A stretch of 6,942 nt of DNA from an uncultured Oscillibacter sp. (lineage in GTDB: Bacteria > Bacillota > Clostridia > Oscillospirales > Oscillospiraceae): positions 1 through 6,942 of the forward strand of contig URXS01000104.1 of assembly GCA_900551885.1 (NCBI GenBank). Direction: 5' to 3'. Below are positions 1 through 5,803 of the stretch, piece by piece. The first letter of the stretch is position 1. Each line of letters starts with the position of its first letter. The notes beneath the pieces are model-generated. The model did not search any database and was not told the origin of the DNA. It saw only the letters and a program-made list of their open reading frames with translations. The position numbers were made by a program, and so were the translations under genes.

Positions 1-1674
1 CCGCAGCGCCTCGTCGGAGCCGCTGGCCCGCATGTTGGTCAGCTGCTTCTTCTTGCAGACGTTGACGGTGATGTCCTCGCTGCGGGGGCTGACGCCGATG
101 ATCATGCCGCCGTACACCGGCACGCCGGGGCCGATGAAGAGGGTGCCCCGCTCCTGAGCGTTGAACAGGCCGTAGGTGATGGACTCGCCGGTCTCGAAGG
201 AGATCATGGAGCCGGTGCCCCGGCGGGAGATATCGCCCTTATAGGGGGCGTAGGAGTCGAACACGGAGGCCATGATGCCCTCGCCCTTGGTGTCGGTCAT
301 GAAGTCGCTGCGGTAGCCGAACAGGCCCCGGGCGGGGATCAGGAACTCGATCTTCATCCGGTCGCCCACGGGGGTCATCTCCACCAGGTCCGCCTTCCGG
401 CTGCCCAGCTTTTCAATGACGGCGCCCACGCAGTCGCCGGGCACGTCCACTACCAGCCGCTCGATGGGCTCGCACTTGACCCCGTCGATCTCCTGGTACA
501 ACACACGGGCCGGAGACACCTGGAATTCGTAGCCCTCCCGGCGCATGGTCTCGATCAGGATGGAGAGGCTCATCTCGCCCCGGCCGGCCACATTGAAGGC
601 GGTCTCCTTGTCGGTGTCGCTGACCTTCAGGGACACGTCCTTCAACGTCTCCCGGTACAGCCGGTCCCGCAACTGGCGGGAGGTGACGTACTTGCCCTCC
701 TTGCCGGCGAAGGGAGAATCGTTGACGGAGAAGGTCATCTCCAGGGTGGGGGCGGAGATCTTCACGAAGGGCAGGGCCTCCACGCAGGACGGGTCGCAGA
801 TGGTGTCGCCGATGGTGATGTCGCCGATGCCGCTCATGGCAATGATGTTGCCGGCGGTGGACTCGGTAACGGCATTGCGGCTGAGGCCCTCGAACTCATA
901 GATGGCGGTGGCCTTGGCCTTGCGGAGCACGGCCTCCGGGTCGTGGTAGTTGCAAACGGCAATCTCCTGGTTCTGCTTCAGGGTGCCCCGCTCGATGCGG
1001 CCGATGGCGATCCGGCCCACGAAGTCGTTGTAGTCAATGGAGCTGACCAGCATCTGGAAGGGCTGGTCCACGTCCGCCTCGGGGGCGGGAATATACTCCA
1101 GAATGGTCTCGAAGAGGGGCTTGAGGTCCGTGCCCACCACGTCGGGGGAGTAGGAGGCGGTGCCGTTGCGGCCGGAGCAGAACAGCATGGGGCTGTCCAA
1201 CTGCTCGGGGGTGGCGTCCAGATCCATCAGCAGCTCCAGCACCTCGTCCACCACCTCGTGGATCCGCTGGTCGGGCCGGTCGATCTTGTTGACCACCACG
1301 ATGACCCGGTGGCCCAGCTCCAGGGCCTTGCTGAGGACGAAGCGGGTCTGGGGCATGGGACCCTCGGCGGCATCCACCAGCAGGATGACGCCGTTGACCA
1401 TCTTCAGGATGCGCTCCACCTCGCCGCCGAAGTCGGCATGGCCCGGAGTGTCCACGATGTTGATCTTGGTATCCTTGTAGCGGATGGCGGTGTTCTTGGC
1501 CAGGATGGTGATGCCACGCTCCCGCTCCAGGTCGCCGGAGTCCATGACCCGGTCCACCACTTCCTGGTTCTCCCGGTAGACACCGCCCTGCTTGAGCATC
1601 TCGTCCACCAGCGTGGTCTTGCCGTGGTCAACGTGGGCAATGATGGCGACGTTTCTCAAATGTTCATTCTTCAT
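1..1674 (-). CDS. typA: Ribosome-associated translational GTPase TypA/BipA (3' end cut by window edge)
   Basis: TypA/BipA is an elongation-factor-like GTPase that binds the 70S ribosome in the cytoplasm and supports ribosome assembly and stress or cold adaptation. The minus-strand reading gives 558 codons from ATG at 1672-1674 with no stop before base 1. The family is about 605-615 residues, so roughly 50 C-terminal residues lie outside. All G motifs are visible: P-loop AHVDHGKT (13-20), switch I RGITI (53-57), DTPGH (75-79), NKID (129-132) and SGRNG near 167. EF-Tu-like domain II, an EF-G-like domain and the TypA-specific C-terminal region follow, including the stretch ARGLFGYRSDF. The chosen start begins MKNEHLRNVAIIAHVDHGKT, the family N-terminus, and has a GGGGG ribosome binding site about 6 bases upstream. 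It is divergent from serA and has its own promoter. LepA and EF-G are excluded by the domain order and the short N-terminus. Confidence 0.96.
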   Translation of the reverse strand, partial: MKNEHLRNVAIIAHVDHGKTTLVDEMLKQGGVYRENQEVVDRVMDSGDLERERGITILAKNTAIRYKDTKINIVDTPGHADFGGEVERILKMVNGVILLVDAAEGPMPQTRFVLSKALELGHRVIVVVNKIDRPDQRIHEVVDEVLELLMDLDATPEQLDSPMLFCSGRNGTASYSPDVVGTDLKPLFETILEYIPAPEADVDQPFQMLVSSIDYNDFVGRIAIGRIERGTLKQNQEIAVCNYHDPEAVLRKAKATAIYEFEGLSRNAVTESTAGNIIAMSGIGDITIGDTICDPSCVEALPFVKISAPTLEMTFSVNDSPFAGKEGKYVTSRQLRDRLYRETLKDVSLKVSDTDKETAFNVAGRGEMSLSILIETMRREGYEFQVSPARVLYQEIDGVKCEPIERLVVDVPGDCVGAVIEKLGSRKADLVEMTPVGDRMKIEFLIPARGLFGYRSDFMTDTKGEGIMASVFDSYAPYKGDISRRGTGSMISFETGESITYGLFNAQERGTLFIGPGVPVYGGMIIGVSPRSEDITVNVCKKKQLTNMRASGSDEALR

Positions 1675-1883
1675 ATAAATCCCCCATTCCGCTGCAATGA
1701 GCGGTGTAAATTCAAAATCCTTCCCCCGGCAAACGGGAGAGGAGCCCCATCACTGCCGCTTTCCAAAAGGGCACGGCAATGGGCAATCGCTGTGTCGGGG
1801 TGAGGCTTTACTCCAACACCGTTTTCTGTCACAAAGTCACCCGGACCCCTGCGCAGTGGGGCGCACCGGTTTTTTACATACGG
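1675..1883 (-). promoter_or_regulatory. Long structured 5' leader of typA
   Basis: The predicted transcript start for typA lies about 209 bases before its start codon, leaving a long untranslated leader. The sequence can fold into several stems. One is 1794-1803 with 1837-1846 (GTC and GGGTGA arms around one mismatch). One is 1754-1758 with 1774-1778, extended by 1744-1750 with 1779-1784. A small one is 1850-1854 with 1861-1865. I see no long open frame with a ribosome binding site in it and cannot match it to a riboswitch class I know. The folding is by eye, so a regulatory role is inference. Confidence 0.4.
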
Positions 1884-1889
1884 CTAAAT

Positions 1890-1918
1890 ATTATAGTCCG
1901 CTTTTTTCCGCTTTTCAA
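1890..1918 (-). promoter_or_regulatory. Sigma-70-type promoter for typA
   Basis: On the minus strand, TTGAAA (1913-1918) is followed after exactly 17 bases by a perfect TATAAT (1890-1895). The region is AT-rich compared with its surroundings and points at typA, with a start expected near 1883. No other comparable promoter is seen closer to typA. Confidence 0.75.
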
Positions 1919-2044
1919 TATAAAATCCCGCATTTTTTCAAATTTTCTTTCCCGCGGCGACAGCCAAGCCCTTTATTTAAAGAAGTATTACCTTTTTCAC
2001 CAAAGAAACCGGAGCCCGCTCCCGCTTTTTTGGCTCTCCCTCCA

Positions 2045-2074
2045 TTGACCCTCCTTTCCCAGGGCCACTATAAT
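2045..2074 (+). promoter_or_regulatory. Sigma-70-type promoter for serA
   Basis: TTGACC (2045-2050) and a perfect TATAAT (2069-2074) are separated by 18 bases, pointing at serA. Transcription should start near 2081. The typA promoter on the other strand is about 170 bases to the left, so the two genes are divergently and separately driven. Confidence 0.8.
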
Positions 2075-2080
2075 GGAACT

Positions 2081-2164
2081 GCTGCGACGGAAGCGGCGCC
2101 AGCGCCGCACGTTCCCCGCAAGTAACCGTGGTCCGCTGGGACCACCCCAGGAGGCAATTTCGCC
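2081..2164 (+). promoter_or_regulatory. serA leader with hairpins next to the ribosome binding site
   Basis: The roughly 84-base leader holds two inverted repeats. The first is a GC-rich GCGGC/GCCGC hairpin (2093-2097 with 2104-2108). The second is a perfect 7-bp stem GTGGTCC/GGACCAC (2128-2134 with 2139-2145) and loop GCTG. The second stem ends only three bases before the AGGAGG ribosome binding site (2149-2154), which sits 10 bases before the ATG. No T-run follows, so this is not an intrinsic terminator. It could set translation level, stabilise the mRNA 5' end or bind a protein; which one cannot be told from sequence. Confidence 0.45.
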
Positions 2165-3331
2165 ATGTATCGTATCAAGACTTTCAACAAGATCTCTCCC
2201 GTCGGCCTGAACCGTTTGGAGCCGGAGCACTACACCGTCTCCGACGCCGAGACGGAGGAGGACGCCATTCTGGTCCGGTCCGCCAAACTGCTGGACTACC
2301 AGTTCCCCACCAATCTGCTGGCCATCGCCCGGGCGGGTGCCGGCGTCAACAATATTCCCCTGGACCGCTGCTCCGAGTCCGGCATCGTGGTGTTCAACAC
2401 CCCCGGCGCCAACGCCAACGCGGTGAAGGAGCTGGTGCTGTGCGCCATGCTGATGGGCTCCCGGGACGTAGACGGCGGCATCCAGTGGGTCCGCCAGCAG
2501 GTGGCCTCCGGCGTGGACGTGACCACCGTGGTGGAAAAGGGCAAGGCCGCCTTTATCGGGCCGGAGCTCTATAAGAAAACCCTGGGCGTCATCGGCCTGG
2601 GCGCCATCGGCTCCCTGGTGGCCAACATCGCGCTGTCCATGGGCATGGACGTGTACGGCTACGACCCCTTCCTGTCGGTGGACGCCGCGTTGCGTCTGGA
2701 CCGGCACATCCGGGTGGTGAAGGATATCAATGAGCTGTACAAGCGGGCGGACTATATCACCATCCACATCCACTACACTGCCCAGACTGAGCACATGATC
2801 GACGCCAAGGCCATCGCCGCCATGAAGCGGGGCGTGCGCTTCATCAACCTGGCCCGGGGCGAGATCGTGGACGACGACGCCATGCTGGCGGCGTTGGACA
2901 CTGGCCGGGTGGCCGCCTATATCACCGACTTCCCCAACAACCGCCTGGTGGGCGCGCCCCACGTGATCGCCATGCCCCACCTGGGGGCCTCCACCCCGGA
3001 GAGCGAGCAGAACTGCGCCGTCATGGCGGTGGATGAGCTGAAGGACTACCTGGAAAACGGCAACATCCGCAACAGCGTCAACATGCCCGCCGTCAGCCAG
3101 GAGCGCAGCGGCGTGTGCCGGCTGTGCATCCTGCACCGGAACGTGCCGGCCATGTTGGCTAACATCACCACCCTGCTGTCCCGGGACGGAGTCAACGTGG
3201 AGAACATGAGCAACAAGTCCCGTGGCGATTACGCCTACACCATCGTGGACCTGGGCGCCCAGATCGATCAGAGCGTGGTTCAGGACGTGAAGAATCTGGC
3301 CAACGTGATCCGGGTCCGGTTCATCGCCTGA
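2165..3331 (+). CDS. serA: D-3-phosphoglycerate dehydrogenase
   Basis: This enzyme oxidises 3-phosphoglycerate to 3-phosphohydroxypyruvate with NAD, the first committed step of serine synthesis, in the cytoplasm. The 388-residue product shows the substrate-side motif RAGAGVNNIPLDR (56-68) and NTPGANANAVKE (78-89). The Rossmann signature GLGAIG (144-149) is followed by an acidic NAD-ribose residue D167 in YGYDP. Catalytic Arg231 lies in LARGEIVD and His272 in PHLGAST. Residues from about 317 (CRLCILHRNVPAMLANIT) to the end form one ACT domain, the usual site of serine feedback, making this the short ACT-bearing type. The ATG has AGGAGG 10 bases upstream. The usual DVFExEP glutamate motif is not recognisable; the segment reads TDFPNNRLV. 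It has its own promoter and terminator, so it is probably monocistronic; no serC is adjacent. A different 2-hydroxyacid dehydrogenase specificity is unlikely given the ACT domain. Confidence 0.92.
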   Translation: MYRIKTFNKISPVGLNRLEPEHYTVSDAETEEDAILVRSAKLLDYQFPTNLLAIARAGAGVNNIPLDRCSESGIVVFNTPGANANAVKELVLCAMLMGSRDVDGGIQWVRQQVASGVDVTTVVEKGKAAFIGPELYKKTLGVIGLGAIGSLVANIALSMGMDVYGYDPFLSVDAALRLDRHIRVVKDINELYKRADYITIHIHYTAQTEHMIDAKAIAAMKRGVRFINLARGEIVDDDAMLAALDTGRVAAYITDFPNNRLVGAPHVIAMPHLGASTPESEQNCAVMAVDELKDYLENGNIRNSVNMPAVSQERSGVCRLCILHRNVPAMLANITTLLSRDGVNVENMSNKSRGDYAYTIVDLGAQIDQSVVQDVKNLANVIRVRFIA

Positions 3332-3345
3332 AAAAATCAGCACAG

Positions 3346-3380
3346 AAGGGCCCTTCCCGTTTCCGGGAAGGGCCCTTTTT
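3346..3380 (+). terminator. Intrinsic terminator of serA
   Basis: A perfect 14-bp stem (3346-3359 with 3364-3377) encloses the loop TTTC and runs into a T tract ending at 3380. It starts 14 bases after the serA stop and separates serA from the tRNA unit. Confidence 0.95.
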
Positions 3381-3396
3381 GCGCAGTCATCCCGCA

Positions 3397-3425
3397 TTGA
3401 CAGAGTGGGGAAAAACAGGTACAAT
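3397..3425 (+). promoter_or_regulatory. Consensus promoter of the tRNA-Arg unit
   Basis: A perfect TTGACA (3397-3402) and TACAAT (3420-3425) are separated by 17 bases, typical of a strong stable-RNA promoter. It lies 14 bases before the broken tRNA copy. No second good promoter is seen before the intact tRNA at 3533, so the intact tRNA is probably transcribed through the broken copy. Confidence 0.85.
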
Positions 3426-3437
3426 AGACCACAGTCC

Positions 3438-3574
3438 ACGCCCCCGTAGCTCAGTTGGATAGAGCGGTCGCCTCCTAAGCGGCAGTTCGTTCGAATCCGG
3501 TTGAGCCTGAAAATTGAATATTTTTTGTATACGCCCCCGTAGCTCAGTTGGATAGAGCGGTCGCCTCCTAAGCG
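3438..3574 (+). repeat. 44-bp direct repeat of the tRNA-Arg 5' half
   Basis: Bases 3438-3481 and 3531-3574 are identical over 44 bases, with a period of 93 bases. Similarity continues for a few bases past one mismatch (3482/3575) and then stops. The repeat begins two bases before each tRNA and ends in the 3' strand of the anticodon stem, a place where many tyrosine integrases cross over in tRNA genes. Confidence 0.85.
3440..3510 (+). pseudogene. Broken tRNA-Arg(CCU) copy: intact 5' half, aberrant 3' half
   Basis: Bases 3440-3481 match the 5' half of the intact tRNA-Arg downstream exactly: acceptor strand GCCCCCG, the D arm, and the anticodon arm with CCT at 3474-3476. After that the sequence diverges. 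The variable region is shortened and a TTCGAAT T-loop is present, but the flanking 5-base arms do not pair well. The expected acceptor strand CGGGGG and CCA end are missing, with TGAGCCTGA in their place. It cannot form a normal acceptor stem and should not yield a charged tRNA. It may be a decayed tandem duplicate or the scar of an earlier integration or excision in the anticodon arm. The right limit is approximate. Confidence 0.8.
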
Positions 3575-3609
3575 ACAGGCCACTGGTTCGAACCCAGCCG
3601 GGGGTGCCA
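3533..3609 (+). tRNA. tRNA-Arg, anticodon CCU
   Basis: This 77-base gene folds into a cloverleaf. The acceptor is GCCCCCG (3533-3539) with CGGGGGT (3599-3605), which leaves a G1-U72 wobble. The D arm is GCTC/GAGC. The anticodon stem is GTCGC/GCGAC around the loop CTCCTAA, with anticodon CCT at 3567-3569 reading AGG. The T loop is TTCGAAC, the discriminator is G, and CCA is encoded (3607-3609). The T stem has one mismatch at its base (A49 and C65). It lies about 190 bases from the 3' end of an integrase gene facing it, so its 3' half is the likely chromosomal attachment site. If so, that half may be supplied by the element rather than the host. Confidence 0.95.
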
Positions 3610-3616
3610 AAAGCAC

Positions 3617-3655
3617 CGCTGCAAGCCATTTTTTGCTGGTTTGCAGCGTTTTTTT
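3617..3655 (+). terminator. Intrinsic terminator after tRNA-Arg
   Basis: A 12-bp stem (3617-3628 with 3637-3648, one G-U pair) with loop TTTTTTGC is followed by seven T. It begins eight bases after the CCA end and should end the tRNA transcript. If the element joins inside the tRNA, this terminator is carried by the element. Confidence 0.9.
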
Positions 3656-3662
3656 GTTTTTC

Positions 3663-3702
3663 TTCTCCCGGTCTCTTGCTCGTTTGGGACCGGGAGAATT
3701 TT
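3663..3702 (+). terminator. Second hairpin with short T tract
   Basis: A perfect 11-bp stem TTCTCCCGGTC/GACCGGGAGAA (3663-3673 with 3688-3698) has a 14-base loop and four T after it. It may back up the tRNA terminator on the plus strand. On the minus strand it is followed by A-rich sequence, so it does not look like the integrase terminator. Confidence 0.5.
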
Positions 3703-3719
3703 ATGTGCTGCAATGTATA

Positions 3720-3781
3720 TCCTGCTAAGAAGAAACGAACGATTTCCACGTTCCTGCTAAGAAAAATCCCATCTTTGCTAA
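3720..3781. repeat. Phased TGCTAA direct repeats at the element end
   Basis: TCCTGCTAAGAA occurs twice (3720-3731 and 3752-3763), and a third TGCTAA lies at 3776-3781. The TGCTAA starts are 32 and 21 bases apart, close to three and two helical turns, so all would face the same side of the DNA. They sit between the tRNA and the integrase stop. That is where arm-type binding sites for the N-terminal domain of Tn916/lambda-type integrases are found. The assignment is inference. Confidence 0.45.
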
Positions 3782-3796
3782 TTGGAGTTTTCGGAC

Positions 3797-5191
3797 TTAC
3801 CTGCCGCCTGGTGCCGCCGAGAGCAGCGCAGCCAGGGTATTTGCCAGTTCCGGCGACTGCCGGAGCTGTTCCACCAGGGCCTCCAGGTCGAGTGTCGCCG
3901 GTGCCGGTTCCTTCGGCTCCTCCGGCGGACGGACCGCCCGAAGATCCGGCTTGGCATAGAAAGCGCTCTCAAACTTCTGGGCGTTGATTTTGCGGTCCTC
4001 GTCCAGGATATGGGCATACACGCTGGTAATCATGTCAATCTCCGCATGGCCCGTGTCACCCTGGGTGGCCTTCAGGTCGCCGTGGTTCAGTTTCAGCTTG
4101 TAGGTGGTGCTGGAATGACGAAGGGAATGAAAGACCACCCTGGGCAGCCCTGCCTTCTCCCGCAGCTTCTCAAACTCCTTCAGGATGATGCGGTCCTCGC
4201 AGGGTCGGCCGTTGGGCAGCGCCACTACCAGGTCATAATCCTGATACTCGTCACCGAGAAAGCCCCGCAGCTCATCCTGGGCTTTTTTCCATTCCCGCAG
4301 GATGTAGGCCAGCGTCTTGGGCAGCCACACCTTGCGGATACTGGAGTCCGTCTTGGGCTTTTTCAGAATCACCCTGGTGCTGGTGTTGGGAAACAGCGGC
4401 GTAAAGATGTGGTAGACATCCTTCTGCCCCAGCATCTCAATGGCCCGCTTGGAGGCCCGCGCCAGCTCCTTGTCGATGAAAACATAGGCGTTGTCATCGG
4501 CAATATCGTCATCGGAGATGTGGACATTGTTCCAGGTCAGCCCCAGGATCTCACCCATCCGCAGGGAGCAGGCAAAGGACAGGTTCATCGCTACATAGAG
4601 CTTGCTGTCCGTACACTGATCCAGGGCGGTGCGGATCATATCGGCGGTCCAGATGTCCCGCTTCTTATACTCCGTCTTGGGCAGTACCACATTGTCAAAG
4701 GGGTTCTTGGCGATCAGCTCCCACCGTACTGCCTGCTTGAAGGCGCAGCGCAGGAGCTTGATGATCTTCTCGATGGTGGCGTTAGTGACCAGGTCTGTCT
4801 TTGCGTGATGGGTCCTGGTATTCACCGCCGGGGTTTTTTGCAGGGTCTGGATGTACTTGTCCACTACCCGCGGGGTGACATCCTGCACCTTCATATCCCC
4901 GATGATGGGGTTGATGTAGTTGGCAATCAGCGAGTTTTGGCTGTCGTACATGGACACGCCCCACTTCTTTTCCCCATAAAGAGAAACAAAGTCCAAAAGA
5001 AATTCTGCGATGGTCTGGTTGCTGGGCGGAAGGAAGGTCCCCGTAAACTGCTGGTTTTCCACCTCTGCCTTGCGCTTCAATGCGTCCTGGTAAGAGGTGC
5101 GGGTCTCCCATTTCTGCCGGGTCTCACCATTTTCATCCGTATAGTTGTAGACGATGGAATAATTCTTTTTCCGTTTGATAATCGAAGCCAT
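3797..5191 (-). CDS. int: Tyrosine recombinase (integrase) of an integrative element
   Basis: It catalyses site-specific integration and, with the excisionase, excision of the element. The 464-residue protein has an AP2-like arm-binding N-terminus (about 1-50), a helical core-binding domain (about 58-165) and a catalytic domain (about 175-405). The complete active site is visible: R211 in CSLRMGEILGL, K280 in KKPKTDSS, H355 and R358 in FHSLRHS, H382 in GDTGH and nucleophile Y392 in SVYAH. The start is ATG with AGGAAG seven bases upstream. It follows the xis-like gene by 20 bases, so the two are probably cotranscribed. After Y392 there is an unusually long tail of about 70 residues with a Pro/Glu-rich linker and a final leucine-rich amphipathic stretch; Tn916 Int, about 405 residues, lacks it. 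Its 3' end faces tRNA-Arg(CCU), the likely target. An intact, active enzyme is expected. Confidence 0.95.
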   Translation of the reverse strand: MASIIKRKKNYSIVYNYTDENGETRQKWETRTSYQDALKRKAEVENQQFTGTFLPPSNQTIAEFLLDFVSLYGEKKWGVSMYDSQNSLIANYINPIIGDMKVQDVTPRVVDKYIQTLQKTPAVNTRTHHAKTDLVTNATIEKIIKLLRCAFKQAVRWELIAKNPFDNVVLPKTEYKKRDIWTADMIRTALDQCTDSKLYVAMNLSFACSLRMGEILGLTWNNVHISDDDIADDNAYVFIDKELARASKRAIEMLGQKDVYHIFTPLFPNTSTRVILKKPKTDSSIRKVWLPKTLAYILREWKKAQDELRGFLGDEYQDYDLVVALPNGRPCEDRIILKEFEKLREKAGLPRVVFHSLRHSSTTYKLKLNHGDLKATQGDTGHAEIDMITSVYAHILDEDRKINAQKFESAFYAKPDLRAVRPPEEPKEPAPATLDLEALVEQLRQSPELANTLAALLSAAPGGR

Positions 5192-5211
5192 AACGATACT
5201 TCCTTTCTAAG

Positions 5212-5418
5212 TCATAGGTCAAGTGACTCAAGCCACTCATCGAATGACCGCTTGGAAATGCGTATGGCGTTGCCAATTCGTACGATCTTAAAGTGTCCTT
5301 CCTTCACGAGAAGATAAGCGGATGTTCGGCCAATACCCAGGATTTGAGTAATGTCCTCTACCGTATAAGTTCTTCGCTCTGGGGACTCCTTCTTCGTACC
5401 GTTCCATGTTTGTGACAT
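5212..5418 (-). CDS. xis: Excisionase-like helix-turn-helix protein
   Basis: This 68-residue protein is mainly one MerR/excisionase-type winged helix-turn-helix (HTH_17-like). It starts TYTVEDITQILGIGRTSAYL (17-36) and continues through a wing around IVRIGNAIRISKRSFDEWL. Such proteins bend DNA at the attachment sites and direct the integrase toward excision; some also act as regulators. Size, fold and position just before the integrase support an excisionase role, but the family also includes plain transcription factors. The ATG at 5416-5418 has an AAAGGGGG ribosome binding site six bases upstream, and the stop is 20 bases before the int start. The first 16 residues are polar and probably disordered. 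Confidence 0.85.
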   Translation of the reverse strand: MSQTWNGTKKESPERRTYTVEDITQILGIGRTSAYLLVKEGHFKIVRIGNAIRISKRSFDEWLESLDL

Positions 5419-5444
5419 GGCAGCCCCCTTTCTAATGCAAGAAC

Positions 5445-5493
5445 GGCGCGTTGAAGGAAAGTCATAACTTGCCTATCCTCATTCTAACGCGCC
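5445..5493. repeat. Inverted repeat in the xis-int control region
   Basis: GGCGCGTT (5445-5452) and AACGCGCC (5486-5493) form a perfect 8-bp inverted repeat separated by 33 bases. The right arm abuts the proposed -10 of the xis-int promoter and the left arm falls in its leader. It could be a pair of operator half-sites, a leader hairpin, or a site for Int or Xis. Confidence 0.45.
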
Positions 5494-5509
5494 ATTCCGG
5501 GTTTGTCTG
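5481..5509 (-). promoter_or_regulatory. Possible promoter for xis-int
   Basis: On the minus strand CAGACA (5504-5509, four of six matches to the -35 consensus) precedes TAGAAT (5481-5486) by 17 bases. Transcription would start near 5474, about 55 bases before the xis start codon. The -35 is weak, as for an activator-dependent or low-level promoter. Confidence 0.4.
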
Positions 5510-5522
5510 CTGCTAATCAAAA

Positions 5523-5545
5523 AGTTTATGATTTATCCATAAACT
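5523..5545. repeat. AT-rich dyad upstream of xis
   Basis: AGTTTATG (5523-5530) and CATAAACT (5538-5545) are perfect inverted arms around a seven-base spacer, 23 bases in all. It lies just upstream of the proposed xis-int promoter in a local AT-rich patch. The shape is typical of an operator for a dimeric helix-turn-helix protein. The protein is unknown; element-encoded regulators are candidates. Confidence 0.4.
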
Positions 5546-5563
5546 CAAAAGCAACAGGATTAC

Positions 5564-5803
5564 TTAAAAGGAAATAGGCAGAAAACGGATGGCTGCTGGC
5601 CGCAGCTCCACGGGAATCTCACCCCGGCCCATGCTGATGGGTGCGCCGCGCAATGCTTTGAGGGCGTTCAACGCGGGAGTCTCATTATCCTGTCTGTGCA
5701 TCCTCGCCCACAGGCTGCCACACCTGTTTTGCGGCCTGGTTTTGTCGCTCACCTGTTTAGTAGGGGTCCCGTCCTGCGGACTTGCAACAGGGTCATGGCG
5801 CAC
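5564..5803 (-). CDS. Possible small protein of unknown function
   Basis: This minus-strand frame gives up to 79 residues from a GTG, or 45 from the internal ATG that begins MHRQDNETPALNALKALRG, and ends AAIRFLPISF. It has no recognised domain. It lies between the orf8-like gene and xis in the same direction, roughly where Tn916 carries orf10, though I see no clear similarity. There is no good ribosome binding site for either start, and the frame stays open upstream of the GTG to about 5871. The plus strand is also open over the same bases (5589-5915), with an equally poor start. The codons of the C-terminal half look plausible for coding. It may be a real small gene, a remnant, or noncoding DNA with chance frames. 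Confidence 0.3.
   Translation of the reverse strand: MRHDPVASPQDGTPTKQVSDKTRPQNRCGSLWARMHRQDNETPALNALKALRGAPISMGRGEIPVELRPAAIRFLPISF

Noticed and set aside
943..1803. Plus-strand 286-codon open frame
   Set aside because: It is antisense to typA. The protein is low in complexity (rich in Val, His, Leu, Gly), as expected for the shadow of a GC-rich gene.
1675..1883. Known riboswitch or SRP/6S-type RNA in the typA leader
   Set aside because: I looked for conserved cobalamin, T-box and SRP motifs and found none; left as an unclassified leader.
2009..2030. Possible terminator between the typA and serA promoters (GGAG/CTCC followed by a T-run)
   Set aside because: The stem is only four base pairs and there is no upstream gene in that direction for it to serve.
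1997..3616. Minus-strand 539-codon open frame
   Set aside because: It is antisense to serA and runs through the terminator and both tRNA copies. The His/Val/Gly-rich composition and lack of any motif mark it as a shadow.
3387..3749. Minus-strand frame with repeated RRRPLYPTELRG
   Set aside because: This is the well-known spurious translation of the antisense strand of tRNA genes; the protein repeat is only the tRNA direct repeat.
3720..3781. Repeats considered as a CRISPR remnant
   Set aside because: Only two 12-base copies and one partial copy, with no array, no spacer pattern and no cas genes; the position favours integrase sites.
3782..5317. Plus-strand 511-codon open frame
   Set aside because: It is antisense to int and part of xis, both of which have full motifs and good ribosome binding sites.
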